Below are positions 33,850 to 45,892 of a stretch of DNA of 64,000 nt, one piece after another. The notes beneath the pieces are model-generated. The model had not been told where the DNA came from, did not search any database, and was given only the letters and a program-made list of their open reading frames with translations. Position numbers and translations under genes: made by a program. Within the stretch, counting starts at the first letter, position 1, and every line of letters starts with the position of its first letter. The stretch is from Cladorhizidae sp. MBARI D1340-BT2 (taxonomy: Eukaryota; Porifera; Demospongiae; Poecilosclerida; Cladorhizidae), in NCBI GenBank assembly GCA_028752905.1, contig JAQNBH010000014.1, positions 2,033,993 to 2,097,992 on the forward strand, written 5' to 3'.

Positions 33850-34350
33850 GATATGCATCGTCATAGTGTGGCCAATTCATCCTCTCTCGCCATCATCTTA
33901 GCATCTTGGTCTGCCAGGCGTTGGCAGTGCAGGGACCACTTGAGGTTCTTGCATTCCTTATCTGCTGCCAAATTCTGTTGAAGCTCTTCAACTTCAGCAG
34001 CCAATCACCCATCTTGGATTTTTTAAGCTCCTGTAATCCTCAATCTTCTGCGAATGTTCCCTTAATAGAGACTTCACTGATCAAGTTTCTCTAAGTCTCA
34101 TGCAGTAGCCACTCTGCCTGAATGGCATCTCGGTTCTCCTGTACTGATGCAAGATCGCCTTGCACCTGCTGCTCAGAATATCCATACTCTGGCTCTGAGT
34201 GCAGAAACTCTCCTTATGCTTCTGAATCAGCAAGAGCCAGGACTCGTTCCTTCTTTAGTTTCTCTTTCAACACCACCACCATGTTCCCAATCCCTCGACT
34301 ACCATCTGTCATGATCTGTGCTTCACGCATTGTCTCAGCTGATCAGTAGA
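33850..34350 (-). other. unidentified antisense coding remnant, coiled-coil-like
   Basis: Read from 34340 downward: TMREAQIMTDGSRGIGNMVV, a Lys/Glu-rich stretch, then GDLASVQENRDAIQAEWLL and, after a stop, a Leu/Lys-rich segment. The charge and heptad-like pattern suggest a coiled coil. The gypsy LTR starts just below it, so this may be an older coding unit split by the insertion. Confidence 0.3.
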
Positions 34351-34359
34351 CCCGCTCTT

Positions 34360-36235
34360 GGCAAACACAATGCATATTAGCCAACGCTCGCAAGCTGGAA
34401 GAAAGTATAATCTCATGGGAGGAGCCATGGGCGTGGCCTGCATCGATGCCCCAGCTCACATGCTCTCTCTGAATCACACATTACCCCAATAAGTGTATCT
34501 CTAGACTTCTCTTCACTATCAGCTAACTAGAATAGGCGCCGTACGCTCCTAACCATCACGAGCTTAATGTCGATACAAGTGACCGTGATTGGAGCGCTCT
34601 AGCTACTTCACTATGCACCTTGGTTTTTGTGGCCCTCTGTCAGCAGGACCACTGTAACGGATGTGTGAAAGGGACTCAAAACACTTATAATCATACAACC
34701 ACATAATCATACAGCCACATAGTGCAGACAATCAAGCACATCATAGTCACTCACACTATAATATATCCAAAGTTTAAGGTTCGTCACACAACTAATTCCA
34801 GATGAAGGCTAAAGTGAAACATTGTGAGTCAAGCCATCTGTTGACATTGAAGCAAAACAAGTCTTTGCTGGACTTATCATATAAACTTATCATATAAACC
34901 CTAGGCAACAATCCAAAATACTACATGTAAGCTATAGGCAACAATCCGCCAATGGTTACAGCAGGTTTATTCAGCTGTTATATATTGGGGGGAGGGATGA
35001 TAAAGCACTTACTAAAACTTCCAGCAACCTCCCCCCCTCAAAGTTTATATTTCTTCAGCTAAAACTCACTTTGGCAGCTTAGATCATTAACCATTGTCTC
35101 AATCTGGGCCAACTGTCCTTTTTGAAAGATGGCTCCAACACCTGCTGCCATTGTTGGAGGGTTCAAGTTAGTCTTATGCAGCTCCTCTAGACCTACTACT
35201 TACACATGATCTCAATGGCTGTAATGTGGCTCTGAACCAGGTTAGCTGCACCTGGAGGCATCACTCAGTCTTGTCTCACCTTCTTCCCCAAAGACACGAA
35301 TATGCAGACATTGAAGTGAGAAGGCCTGAGAACTATCTACCTGCCTGGATATGTTTCTCTTCCCTGCAACCTGATCTCATCATCATTGACCAGGGCAAGT
35401 TTGGTATCTGACTGTCCCAAATAACTCTCTTTTGGGACTGGAGAATGTCAAGAAAACAGAACACAGAAGAGCCTCGCCATCTTTTTTTCGGATATGGAAT
35501 CCACGGGACTGTTACCCATTGAAAATATATACATTTGGGCCTTTTCACAACAGATACCCTAATCCACATCATTCCTCCCCACCCATTCTTGTGAAGGCCT
35601 CTCGAAATATGTATGCTCTCAGCAAATATTCGCTGCTCACACCTATATAGATCCTTGCCATTTTATTCTCCTGGCTGACACTGTCCTTTGTCTTTTTCTC
35701 GCCCCGTGCCCTTGCCATGTCTGGCCCTGCATGTGCATTGATGCATGCACATGTTCAAGGCACTGTCATGCTATATATGTGTATTCACTTAAAGGGGGAA
35801 TAATGTCAAAAAAATGGGTTATATGGTTAACAGAAACATGCGCCGGATTGCTACATCGTACACTAGCTAGATAGCTACAGCACTTTCAGTTACCCTAATA
35901 CTGCAGCTCTGATTAAAACATGAAGGCCCTCAGTGACACACTTGGCAACCTCACTAGAGTTATGATACTCAGCAGCTGCCTGAAGTTGAAGTATATACTG
36001 CTCAGATGATCCCAGAATGAACCGTTACTTGAAGCATTTTACACATGACCTTTTGACCTCCTCATGAGCTCATTGTAAACAATTGTGTTTTGTCATGATT
36101 TATTTTCTCAGATCTTAATTAAAATACCACAGAGCTACATGAAATGTTTATGCTACCCCTCGTGCAGAGAGGAGAATCTGGCACTACATGTAGAAGAAGT
36201 GAAAGATGAATTCGTAGAGAAAACCCAAATACAAA
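34360..36235. other. intergenic, no gene recognised
   Basis: Contains a weak hammerhead-like string (AGATGAAGGCT...GTGAAAC, 34802-34825). Frames at 35226-35650 are unidentified on either strand. Confidence 0.3.
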
Positions 36236-38145
36236 CCAGCACTACAGGGAACATACACTAAGGCCAGCAACATCAGGATACTGCAGGGAACATACACTAG
36301 GGCCAGCAACATCAGGTAACACTAGGGCCAGCAACATCAGGATACTGCAGGGAACATACACTAGGGCCAGCAACATCAGGTAACACTAGGGCCAGCAACA
36401 TCAGGATACTGCAGGGAACATACACTAGGGCCAGCAACATCAGGATACTGCAGGGAACATACACTAGGGCCAGCAACAACAGGATACTGCAGGAACATAT
36501 ATACACTAGGGCCAGCAACATCAGGATACTGCAGGAACATAAGCTAGGGCCGGCAACATCAGGATACTGCAGGAACATACACTAAGGCCAGCAACAACAG
36601 GATACTGCATGTAGCATAGACTAGGGCCGGCAACATCAGGATACTGCAGGTAGCATACACTAGGGCCGGCAACATCAGGATACTGCAGGTAGCATACAAT
36701 AGGGCCAGCAACATCAGGATACTGCATGTAGCATACACTAGGGCCGGCAACATCAGGATACTGCAGGTAGCATACACTAGGGCCAGCAACATCAGGATAC
36801 TGCATGTAGCATACACTAGGGCCGGCAACATCAGGATACTGCAGGTAGCATACACTAGGGCCAGCAACATCAGGATACTGCATGTAGCATACACTAGGGC
36901 CGGCAACATCAGGATACTGCAGGTAGCATACACTAGGGCCAGCAACATCAGGATACTGCATGTAGCATACACTAGGGCCGGCAACATCAGGATACTGCAG
37001 GTAGCATACACTAGGGCCAGCAACATCAGGATACTGCAGGTAGCATACACTAGGGGCCAGCAACATCAGGATACTGCATGTAGCATACACTAGGGCCAGC
37101 AACATCAGGATACTGCATGTAGCATACACTAGGGCCAGCAACATCAGGATACTGCATGTAGCATACACTAAGGCCAGCAACATCAGGATACTGCATGGAA
37201 CATACACTAGGGCCGGCAACATCAGGATACTGCATGTAGCATACACTAGGGCCAGCAACATCAGGATACTGCAGGTAGCATACACTAGGGCCAGCAACAT
37301 CAGGATACTGCATGTAGCATACACTAAGGCCAGCAACATCAGGATACTGCATGGAACATACACTAGGGCCGGCAACATCAGGATACTGCAGGTAGCATAC
37401 ACTAGGGCCAGCAACATCAGGATACTGCATGTAGCATACACTAAGGCCAGCAACATCAGGATACTGCAGGTAGCATACACTAGGGCCAGCAACATCAGGA
37501 TACTGCATGTAGCATACACTAGGGCCGGCAACATCAGGATACTGCAGGTAGCATACACTAGGGCCAGCAACCTCAGGATACTGCATGTAGCATACACTAG
37601 GGCCGGCAACATCAGGATACTGCAGGTAGCATACACTAGGGCCAGCAACATCAGGATACTGCAGGTAGCATACACTAGGGGCCAGCAACATCAGGATACT
37701 GCATGTAGCATACACTAGGGCCAGCAACATCAGGATACTGCATGTAGCATACACTAGGGCCAGCAACATCAGGATACTGCATGTAGCATACACTAAGGCC
37801 AGCAACATCAGGATACTGCATGGAACATACACTAGGGCCGGCAACATCAGGATACTGCATGTAGCATACACTAGGGCCAGCAACATCAGGATACTGCAGG
37901 TAGCATACACTAGGGCCAGCAACATCAGGATACTGCATGTAGCATACACTAAGGCCAGCAACATCAGGATACTGCATGGAACATACACTAGGGCCGGCAA
38001 CATCAGGATACTGCAGGTAGCATACACTAGGGCCAGCAACATCAGGATACTGCATGTAGCATACACTAAGGCCAGCAACATCAGGATACTGCAGGTAGCA
38101 TACACTAGGGCCAGCAACATCAGGATACTGCATGTAGCTTACATT
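36236..38145. repeat. 39-bp minisatellite, about 49 copies
   Basis: Units contain ACACTAGGGCCAGCAACATC then AGGATACTGCATGTAGCAT, with GCCGGC/GCCAGC, CATG/CAGG and GTAGCAT/GGAACAT variants. The left end (to about 36600) has shortened units. An extra G (GGGGCC) recurs at about 37053 and 37678, marking a 625-bp higher-order repeat. The long - strand frames here are satellite only. Confidence 0.97.
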
Positions 38146-39020
38146 AAGGCCAGTGTTAACTTCACTTTGTTTGTGCACCAGTGTTCACAAGTTCTATTCG
38201 ACATGCAGGGGCCTTGGGGGAACACCTCATAGCTGCTATTGCATGGAGCTAATCTACTACATGAAGTATTGTAATGATACTCTTGAAGTAATATTCACAC
38301 AAACTCTCAAGCCAATCGACCACCATGGTGCATGATGGTGAGACTGCTTACATAGTCATCAAACAGTTGCTACAAGTCCAGGAGTAGGAAACTCTGTGAT
38401 AGTCCTTAGAGTGGTACAATTGGTAAGGTCAAAGAGAGGTCACTTGATTTATTAGCAATGGGAACCTGAGAGAGAACACATTATTCATAGCTAGCTTCAC
38501 AAGTAAAGGAGACGACTGCAAGTGAAGCCGCATTGCTGGCAGATAGTAATTTAATTAATCACATTCCAATCATACCTGCCCCTTAAAATCAACAACTAAT
38601 CACATGATTGAGGATTCACCACAAAATTTGAAACTTTCCACTGATTACATCGTATAGAAGACCCCGCAACTTTTGGAGACACTGACTCGGTCAGAACAGT
38701 TCTATTTTGAGAGGACGGCTACAGCCATCAAGGCGCTCTGGCATGCAATATAGCCATTGTGAGACATACTAATGCCAGGAGAACCGTCAGCTCTCAAACA
38801 CATGCGTGCCTCCGCCCGTTAAAGATCCTCTTCCTTGAATGATTAACAACCATATGACAGGTTTATAAATACAGTTATTAACAGTCATGTGACTGGCTTA
38901 TAAATACAGTCATTAACAGTCATGTGACAGGCTTATAAATACAGTTATTATTAAATGACATATGTAGTTCTATGTCACAATCATGCCTCTGGATCCTCAA
39001 GTCAGTTCCTGTGGGTGTGA
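38146..39020. other. region 3' of HID1
   Basis: No gene seen. 38864-38952 holds three imperfect copies of a unit with GGCTTATAAATACAGT and TTAACAGTCATGTGAC. This region should include the HID1 3' UTR on the - strand; TTTATT near 38446 (AATAAA antisense) is a possible poly(A) signal. Confidence 0.4.
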
Positions 39021-39102
39021 CTAATCCTTCTCCTTCGGCTCTACCTTATGCACTTGAAATAACTGTATGGCAGTGTCGTACCAGATAGGAGGGTCAAAGT
39101 TC
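39021..39102 (-). CDS. HID1: HID1 last exon
   Basis: The acceptor TATGTTTTGCGTAG precedes GAAC at 39102. The first base completes an Arg codon; the rest reads NFDPPIWYDTAIQLFQVHKV and then EPKEKD before TAG at 39023-39021. The DPP-WYDT motif is the conserved HID1 C-terminus. The tail after it is slightly longer than in vertebrates. Confidence 0.92.
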
Positions 39103-39309
39103 CTACGCAAAACATAGAAATATACGCTCAAAGGTTTTATTATCATTATGTGTGGTCAATTGATAAATAGCTAATCTAATCAAGCAGGAGCATTGGCGAG
39201 GGGGGCATTGGCGAGGGGGGAACAAAAATGAGTCAGAGTAGTTGTTGACACACCCACAATCAGGAGTGTCACTAGTGCAAAATGTTCTATAAGCCATTCC
39301 TGGGGTTAG

Positions 39310-39525
39310 GTGGACGTTAACATCAAGGGTGGGGTGCTGGCCTCAGGGGTGGGTGTTAATCAAGGGTGGGCTGCTGGCCTCGGGGGTGGGGTGATGGCCT
39401 CAGGGGTGGGTGTTAATCAAGGGTGGGCTGCTGGCCTCGGGGGTGGGGTGATGGCCTCAGGGGTGGGTGTTAATCAAGGGTGGGCTGCTGGCCTCGGGGG
39501 TGGGGTGCTGGCCTGTGTGTTGGTT
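39310..39525. repeat. 57-bp minisatellite, about 3.5 copies
   Basis: GTGTTAATCAAGGGTGGGCT, GCTGGCCTCGGGGGTGGGGT and GATGGCCTCAGGGGTGG repeat almost unchanged. It lies in the last HID1 intron (39103-42775). Confidence 0.93.
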
Positions 39526-39629
39526 GTACTCATCATGTGCTGATGACAATGTCGACCAAAAGATGGAGGGAGAGAGGGAGTGAATAGCAACAGCTAGGGA
39601 CAGTGACAAATGCCACCTCATATCAGCGT

Positions 39630-40336
39630 GTGTGTACCTGACATATTACACCACATGTGTGTGTGTACCCACTTATATATGAAACCCCATATGTATATGT
39701 GCGTGTTCCCAACATATATGACATCCCATATGTATGTGTTTGTACCCAACATATATGACACCCCATGTGTGTGTACCCAACATATATGACACCCCATATG
39801 TATGTGTGTACCCAACATATATGACACCCCATGTGTGTGTACCAAACATATGACACCCCATAAGTATGTGTATACCCAACATATATGACATCCCATATGT
39901 ATGTGTTTGTACCCAACATATATGACACCCCATATGTATGTCTGTGTACCTGACATATGACACCACATGTGTGTGTACCCAACATATATGACACCCCATG
40001 TGTGTGTACCCAACATATATGACACCCCATATGTATGTGTACCAAACATATATGAACCCCCATATGTATGTGTGCGTGTTCCCAACATATATGACACCCC
40101 ATATGTATGTGTGTACCCAACATATGACACCCCATGTGTGTGTACCAAACATATATGACACACCATGTATGTGTGTACCCAACATATATGACATCCCATA
40201 TGTATGTGTTTGTACCCAACATATATGACACCCCAAATGTATGTCTGTGTACCTAACATACGACACCCCATGTGTGTGTACCAAACATATATGACACCCC
40301 ATATGTATGTGTGTACCCAACATATATGAAACCCCA
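39630..40336. repeat. HID1 donor-derived minisatellite, distal half
   Basis: About 20 units of 31-39 bp related to the 3' end of the penultimate HID1 exon. On the - strand most read ATATGGGGTGTCATATATGT and then TGGGTAC, so the AG/GTAC donor is mostly lost; a few (39635, 39947) keep CAGGTAC. It is continuous with 42308-42775 if the transposon between them is removed. Confidence 0.92.
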
Positions 40337-40652
40337 TACAGTAGCGGCCAAAAATAACTTTTACGTTGCATTTTGGTACAACGTAACATTTTGGTACAAC
40401 GTATGCACTACGTTTTGAGAGCAAGCGTTGCGTGTGCGTTCCTTACTGTTTTTCCAATCATACTTCTAAAACGTAGGTGCGTTGTGCAGCTGGAACGCAT
40501 GCGTTCATAGTATAAACGTCCACGTGATATGTTTCGTCGCTCGCTCGAGTAGCTTACAGCTCTCTTTCTCGCGCTGTGGTGTATCGGCCTACAAGAAGCA
40601 AAAGCAAAGAATTCTGAACCTTAGCCTAAGCTTTGAAGCACCCAAGATATTG

Positions 40653-41329
40653 ATGGGACGACCTGAGCTTCCTGAAACATTACCTGCGATCACACACGAC
40701 CTTTTGTTCAAGGAGCAAATTGGGCCAGAGGCTCAAGTGGCAGGTTAAGTTTTTGTGCCATGCCATGAATTATAGAAAACTGGTAGCTTACATTACAAGG
40801 AATATATGAAGTCAGGAACCTGAAATGCCTTTATGTGCAGAGCATTACAAAAACCATACTATATTACATTGACAACATGGCCTACTAACTACAGTCGAGG
40901 CTTTCTTCAAAGCAATGAGTGCCGGCTTTGGTGTAGGACAAACATCGAGTGGTTGTACATTGCTGCATGGCAATTCATATTGCCATCTATTCTGAGGCAA
41001 ACAAGGCAAACAAAGTAATGATTTGGCTTATGGGTACTTAACTTATCTGAGACGACACGGGCGATGTATAAGCATGGAGCTCAAGTAACCAGGTATTTTT
41101 TTTGAAAACACCGTATTTTGTCTCCCACACTCCAGGTCAAGAGATCGGGAGTGGCACAGCAAGTGCATTTGAGAATATCATCTGGTTTGACAAGTGTACT
41201 GTGAAGCTTCTGCTACCCAGAAGATTTGTTGAGGCGATTCTTCGCATCATCAAACTAAATAGCAGTGCTACTATTGATAATGTGTATTTCAATTTATGCA
41301 ACATCTTTGTGTGTGGTTTGGTGCAGTAG
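40653..41329 (+). CDS. putative two-exon gene carried by the TA-flanked transposon
   Basis: Exon 40653-40743 starts MGRPELPETLPAITHDLLFK and ends at the donor GTTAAGT, leaving one base. Exon 41136-41329 follows CTCCCACACTCCAG and continues in phase as QEIGSGTASAFENIIWFDK, ending at TAG: 94 codons. A CpG-containing stretch with TATAAA-like AGTATAAACG lies at 40508-40517 upstream. The open frame also extends 5' of the ATG (to 40482). No family is recognised and it does not resemble a transposase; it may be a captured host fragment. Confidence 0.35.
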
Positions 41330-42200
41330 TTGTTATCTGACAATATTGACAAGGTAAGTAAAGGTCCTGTTATGTAGGTGTAAAGCTAGTTGTTGGTTTA
41401 TATCCTCTGGGCCAGTTTGACATCTCCATCCTCGGACTGGATACCTGCATTTACAAACCACAGACATCCAACATCTAAAGTGCTATTAGTCACAACAGTT
41501 GCTGACTAGCTTCTCCCTTTTGGAGCCACCCCTAAAAAACACACAAAAAAAACAGGCTACATCATCATATAATGGCAACAGTTCTCATGCAGCAAAAATA
41601 TCGCACAGTAACTTGCATTAAGACATACACACCACTTAGCGAGCCACTGCTCACATAATCCAAGCTTGTTACATTTGACAAACAGGTGGAGGTCTTCAAG
41701 ACCATTTTGTGTGCAACAACTATACATGTATGTTCTGATCAAGCACTAGTGAAAATAGAGCTACTTAGATTGTCAACCAGATGATTACTAAGATGCCCTG
41801 ACAAAGACCTGTCAACCAGATGATTACTAAGATGCCCTGACAAAGTATTTGGTTGGAAATGTTGGCAAAAAGCAAAAGAATTAGCACTGAAGTAGCTAGC
41901 AACAACAAATCTAAGCTACACTGGAATACTAGCAAGTAAAATTTATTCAGAGAAAGGGACTAGCTGAGCTAGCAAGACAAAAAATTGAAAAAGTACCTCA
42001 ACACATCAAGAGCAAGCACTTACTTCTTTTGGGAATAGTATCCTCAGATATTTTCTGATCGATTTGACAGAGCTTACCTAAACTAGCCCGCTGCTGCAAT
42101 GTTACCTAAATAGAATTTAACCTCCGAATGCGCACGTATTCCTCTATGTCACGTGTCAGATCGAGGTAAAAATAAACAACGATGCGTTCCAACGTTCGTG
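41330..42200. other. transposon interior, no gene recognised
   Basis: Contains a 39-bp direct duplication at 41772-41846 (GTCAACCAGATGATTACTAA twice). Confidence 0.4.
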
Positions 42201-42307
42201 CGTACCGTTCGCCGTGCGTTCTTAAATGGTAGCTCGTGCGTTGCTTTTTAAACGCTCGAGACGTTGTACAGAAACACAACGTAAAGTTATTTTTGACCGC
42301 TACTGTA

Positions 42308-42775
42308 TGTATGTATGTGTGTACCCAACATATATGACACCCCATATGTACGTGTGTGTGTACCCAACATATATGACACCCCATATGTATGTGTGTGTAC
42401 CCAACATATATGACACCCCATATGTATGTGTGTTCCCAACATATATGACACCCCATATGCGTGGGTGTACCTGACATATATGACACCCCATATGTATGTG
42501 TGGGCGTACCTGACATATGACACCCCATATGTATGCGTGGGTGTACCTGATATATGACACCCCATATGTATGTGCGTGTACCCAACATATATGACACCCC
42601 ATATGTATTGCATGGGTGTACCTGACATATGCCACCCCATATGTATGCGTGGGTGTACCTGACATATATGACACCCCATATGTAGGTGTGGGTGTACCTG
42701 GCATATATGGCACCCCATATGTATGTGTGGGCGTACCTGACATATATGACACCCCATATGTATGTGTGGGCGTAC
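42308..42775. repeat. HID1 donor-derived minisatellite, proximal half
   Basis: About 13 units, starting directly at the HID1 penultimate exon. On the - strand each unit is about 32 nt of exon end (HTYIWGVIYVR codons) plus 7 nt of intron (GTACGCC). The first four are 39 bp; about eight keep CAGGTAC, then TTGGGTAC takes over toward the transposon. Confidence 0.93.
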
Positions 42776-42934
42776 CTGACATATATGACACCCCATATGT
42801 AGGTGTGGAACCACAGCTCTGTGGCTGCGCTGGCCTGGTACTTGCGGATGATGATGGGGTGAGGCACAGGAAGGAGCCCCACCAGCGTCCCGTTCTTCAG
42901 ATAGGCCAAGACTTCGTGCTCGCTCTTAACATCA
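42776..42934 (-). CDS. HID1: HID1 penultimate exon
   Basis: The acceptor TTGTGTTAG ends at 42935. The exon supplies one base to a split codon, then reads through AYLKNGTLVGLLPVPHPII, IRKYQASAATELWF and HTYIWGVIYV, ending AG before GTACGCC. NGTLVGLLPVPHP and WGVIY are strongly conserved in HID1. The exon end is the source of the flanking minisatellite, so which of several identical donors is used cannot be told from sequence. The first gives the conserved junction to NFDPP. Confidence 0.93.
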
Positions 42935-42958
42935 CTAACACAACACAGTCAACATTAA

Positions 42959-43140
42959 GTAAATAGACCACACATGATATAGCTCAAAGTAACTTCAAAC
43001 ATTATTGAGTACTCCAAGTGGAACAGTCCAGCATGTGCATCTTGAAGCACTAAATAGACCACACATGATATAGCTCAAAGTAACTTCAAACATTATTGAG
43101 TACTCCAAGTGGAACAGTCCAGCATGGGCATCTTGAAGCA
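42959..43140. repeat. 91-bp direct duplication
   Basis: Two nearly identical 91-bp copies starting TAAATAGACCACACATGATA; the end of the second merges into the 43-bp array. Confidence 0.93.
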
Positions 43141-44620
43141 CTATTAAGGTCAGAGGGTACCCGAGCATGTGCATCTTGAAGCACTATTAAGGTCAGAGGG
43201 TACCCGAGCATGTGCATCTTGAAGCACTATTAAGGTCAGAGGGTACCCGAGCATGTGCATCTTGAAGCACTATTAAGGTCAGAGGGTACCCGAGCATGTG
43301 CATCTTGAAGCACTATTAAGGTCAGAGGGTACCCGAGCATGTGCATCTTGAAGCACTATTAAGATCAGAGGGTACCCGAGCATGTGCATCTTGAAGCACT
43401 ATTAAGGTCAGAGGGTACCCGAGCATGTGCATCTTGAAGCACTATTAAGGTCAGAGGGTACCCGAGCATGTGCATCTTGAAGCACTATTAAGGTCAGAGG
43501 GTACCCGAGCATGTGCATCTTGAAGCACTATTAAGATCAGAGGGTACCCGAGCATGTGCATCTTGAGGCACTATTAAGGTCAGAGGGTACCCGAGCATGT
43601 GCATCTTGAAGCACTATTAAGGTCAGAGGGTACCCGAGCATGTGCATCTTGAAGCACTATTAAGGTCAGAGGGTACCCGAGCATGTGCATCTTGAGGCAC
43701 TATTAAGGTCAGAGGGTACCCGAGCATGTGCATCTTGAAGCACTATTAAGGTCAGAGGGTACCCGAGCATGTGCATCTTGAAGCACTATTAAGGTCAGAG
43801 GGTACCCGAGCATGTGCATCTTGAGGCACTATTAAGGTCAGAGGGTACCCGAGCATGTGCATCTTGAAGCACTATTAAGGTCAGAGGGTACTAGAGCATG
43901 TGCATCTTGAAGCACTATTAAGGTCAGAGGGTACCCGAGCATGTGCATCTTGAAGCACTATTAAGGTCAAAGGGTACCCGAGCATGTGCATCTTGAGGCA
44001 CTATTAAGGTCAGAGGGTACCCGAGCATGTGCATCTTGAAGCACTATTAAGGTCAGAGGGTACCCGAGCATGTGCATCTTGAGGCACTATTAAGGTCAGA
44101 GGGTTCCCGAGCATGTGCATCTTGAAGCACTATTAAGGTCAGAGGGTACCCGAGCATGTGCATCTTGAAGCACTATTAAGGTCAGAGGGTACCCGAGCAT
44201 GTGCATCTTGAAGCACTATTAAGGTCAGAGGGTACCCGAGCATGTGCATCTTGAAGCACTATTAAGGTCAGAGGGTACCCGAGCATGTGCATCTTGAGGC
44301 ACTATTAAGGTCAGAGGGTACCCGAGCATGTGCATCTTGAAGCACTATTAAGGTCAGAGGGTACCCGAGCATGTGCATCTTGAAGCACTATTAAGGTCAG
44401 AGGGTACCCGAGCATGTGCATCTTGAAGCACTATTAAGGTCAGAGGGTACCCGAGCATGTGCATCTTGAAGCACTATTAAGGTCAAAGGGTACCCGAGCA
44501 TGTGCATCTTGAGGCACTATTAAGGTCAGAGGGTACCCGAGCATGTGCATCTTGAAGCACTATTAAGGTCAAAGGGTACCCGAGCATGTGCATCTTGAAG
44601 CACTATTAAGGTCAGAGGGT
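43128..44620. repeat. 43-bp minisatellite, about 34 copies
   Basis: Units contain CGAGCATGTGCATCTTGAAG, CACTATTAAGGTCAGAGGG and TACC. Very uniform; variants are AGGCAC/AAGCAC and AGATCAG/AGGTCAG. In the HID1 intron 42935-49390. Confidence 0.97.
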
Positions 44621-44894
44621 AGACCTTTATTAAAGAATGCAAAATAAAGAATTAATTTTTATCTCAGCCAGAGAGGGACAGCATTGCTGGTCGAGGTTCC
44701 CTCTTTGCTTCAACAAGGAAACACTCTCACATTCAGCTGTACTTCTTTGCCACTCTTCCTAGCTCATCCTTATCATCCTTCTTTCTCTTTCTTATCTTCC
44801 TCAGTCTCTGAGGCAAGTCTGACTCTTCTTCTAACTTTATTCATAGTTACATGTGAATGATAGTTAGCGATATGTGGTGGGGCTTGCAGATTAC

Positions 44895-45285
44895 TCAGTA
44901 TACTACCTATCAGAAAGTATACTACCTATCAGCCTATCAGTCAGTATGCGACCTATCAGTTAGTATACTACCTATCAGTCAGTATCTATCAGTTAGTAAA
45001 CTACCTATGTCAGTATACTACCTATCAGTCAGAGTCAGTATGTGACCTATCAGTTAGTATACTACCTATCAGTCAGTATACTACCTATCAGTTAGTAAAC
45101 TACCTATGTCAGTATACTACCTATCAGTCAGAGTCAGTATACTACCTATTAGTCAGTATGTATGTCAGTATGCGACCTATCAGTTAGTATACTTCCTATC
45201 AGTCAGTATACTACCTATCAGTCAGTATACTACCTATCAGTTAGTATACTACCTATGTCAGTATACTACCTATCAGTCCGTGTAT
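44895..45285. repeat. 19- to 20-bp minisatellite
   Basis: About 20 irregular copies of AGTATACTACCTATCAGTC with TTAGT, TATGTC and GTGACC variants. Confidence 0.93.
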
Positions 45286-45892
45286 TAGGAGTCCACATAG
45301 TACAGTGGAGTCTTTTGGATTTAGATTCACCACACAGTTGACATGACTAGAGTCTGCTTGCTTAACTAGCTGAATTATTTCTTATTATTTTCCATCCTTA
45401 GATCAGCCAGAGAGCCTGCCTCTACTTGTATAATACAAGACAGACTGTGTTCTATTTAGAGTTATCGGCTCTACTTGTATAATACAAGACAGACTGTGTT
45501 CTATTTAGAGTTAAAGGCTCTACTTGTATAATACAAGACAGACTGTGTTCTATTTAGAGTTATAGGCTCTACTTGTATAATACAAGACAGACTGTGTTCT
45601 ATTTAGAGTTATAGGCTCTACTTGTATAATACAAGACAGACTGTGTTCTATTTAGAGTTACTATTTAGAGTTATAGCTCTGCTTGTGTAATACAAGACAG
45701 ACTGTGTTCTATTTAGAGTTATAGGCTCTACTTGTGTAATACAAGACAGACTGTGTTCTATTTAGAGTTATAGGCTCTACTTGTGTAATACAAGACAGAC
45801 TGTGTTCTATTTAGAGTTATAGGCTCTACTTGTAGACAGACTGTGTTCTATTTAGAGTTATAGGCTCTACTTGTATAATACAAGACAGACTG

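Larger units (their letters stand above)
40339..42305. mobile_element. TA-flanked DNA transposon (Tc1/mariner-like ends)
   Basis: Ends are CAGTAGCGGCCAAAAATAAC (left) and, on the other strand, CAGTAGCGGTCAAAAATAAC (right), followed by related ACGTTG sequence. TA is duplicated at 40337-40338 and 42306-42307, and removing the element restores a normal satellite unit. A CAGT start, a GGCCAAAAA motif and a TA target are typical of Tc1/mariner. No DDE transposase is recognisable inside. It therefore looks non-autonomous, 1,967 bp. Confidence 0.85.

Noticed and set aside
36312..38178. Antisense frames of up to 384 codons with CSILMLLALVYAT repeats
   Set aside because: The 39-bp unit is divisible by three and stop-free; no upstream gene structure supports translation.
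39618..40424. Antisense frames of 200-268 codons with WGVIYVGYTH repeats as a separate gene
   Set aside because: They are the amplified end of the HID1 exon, mostly past the splice donor; beyond the first units frame is not kept.
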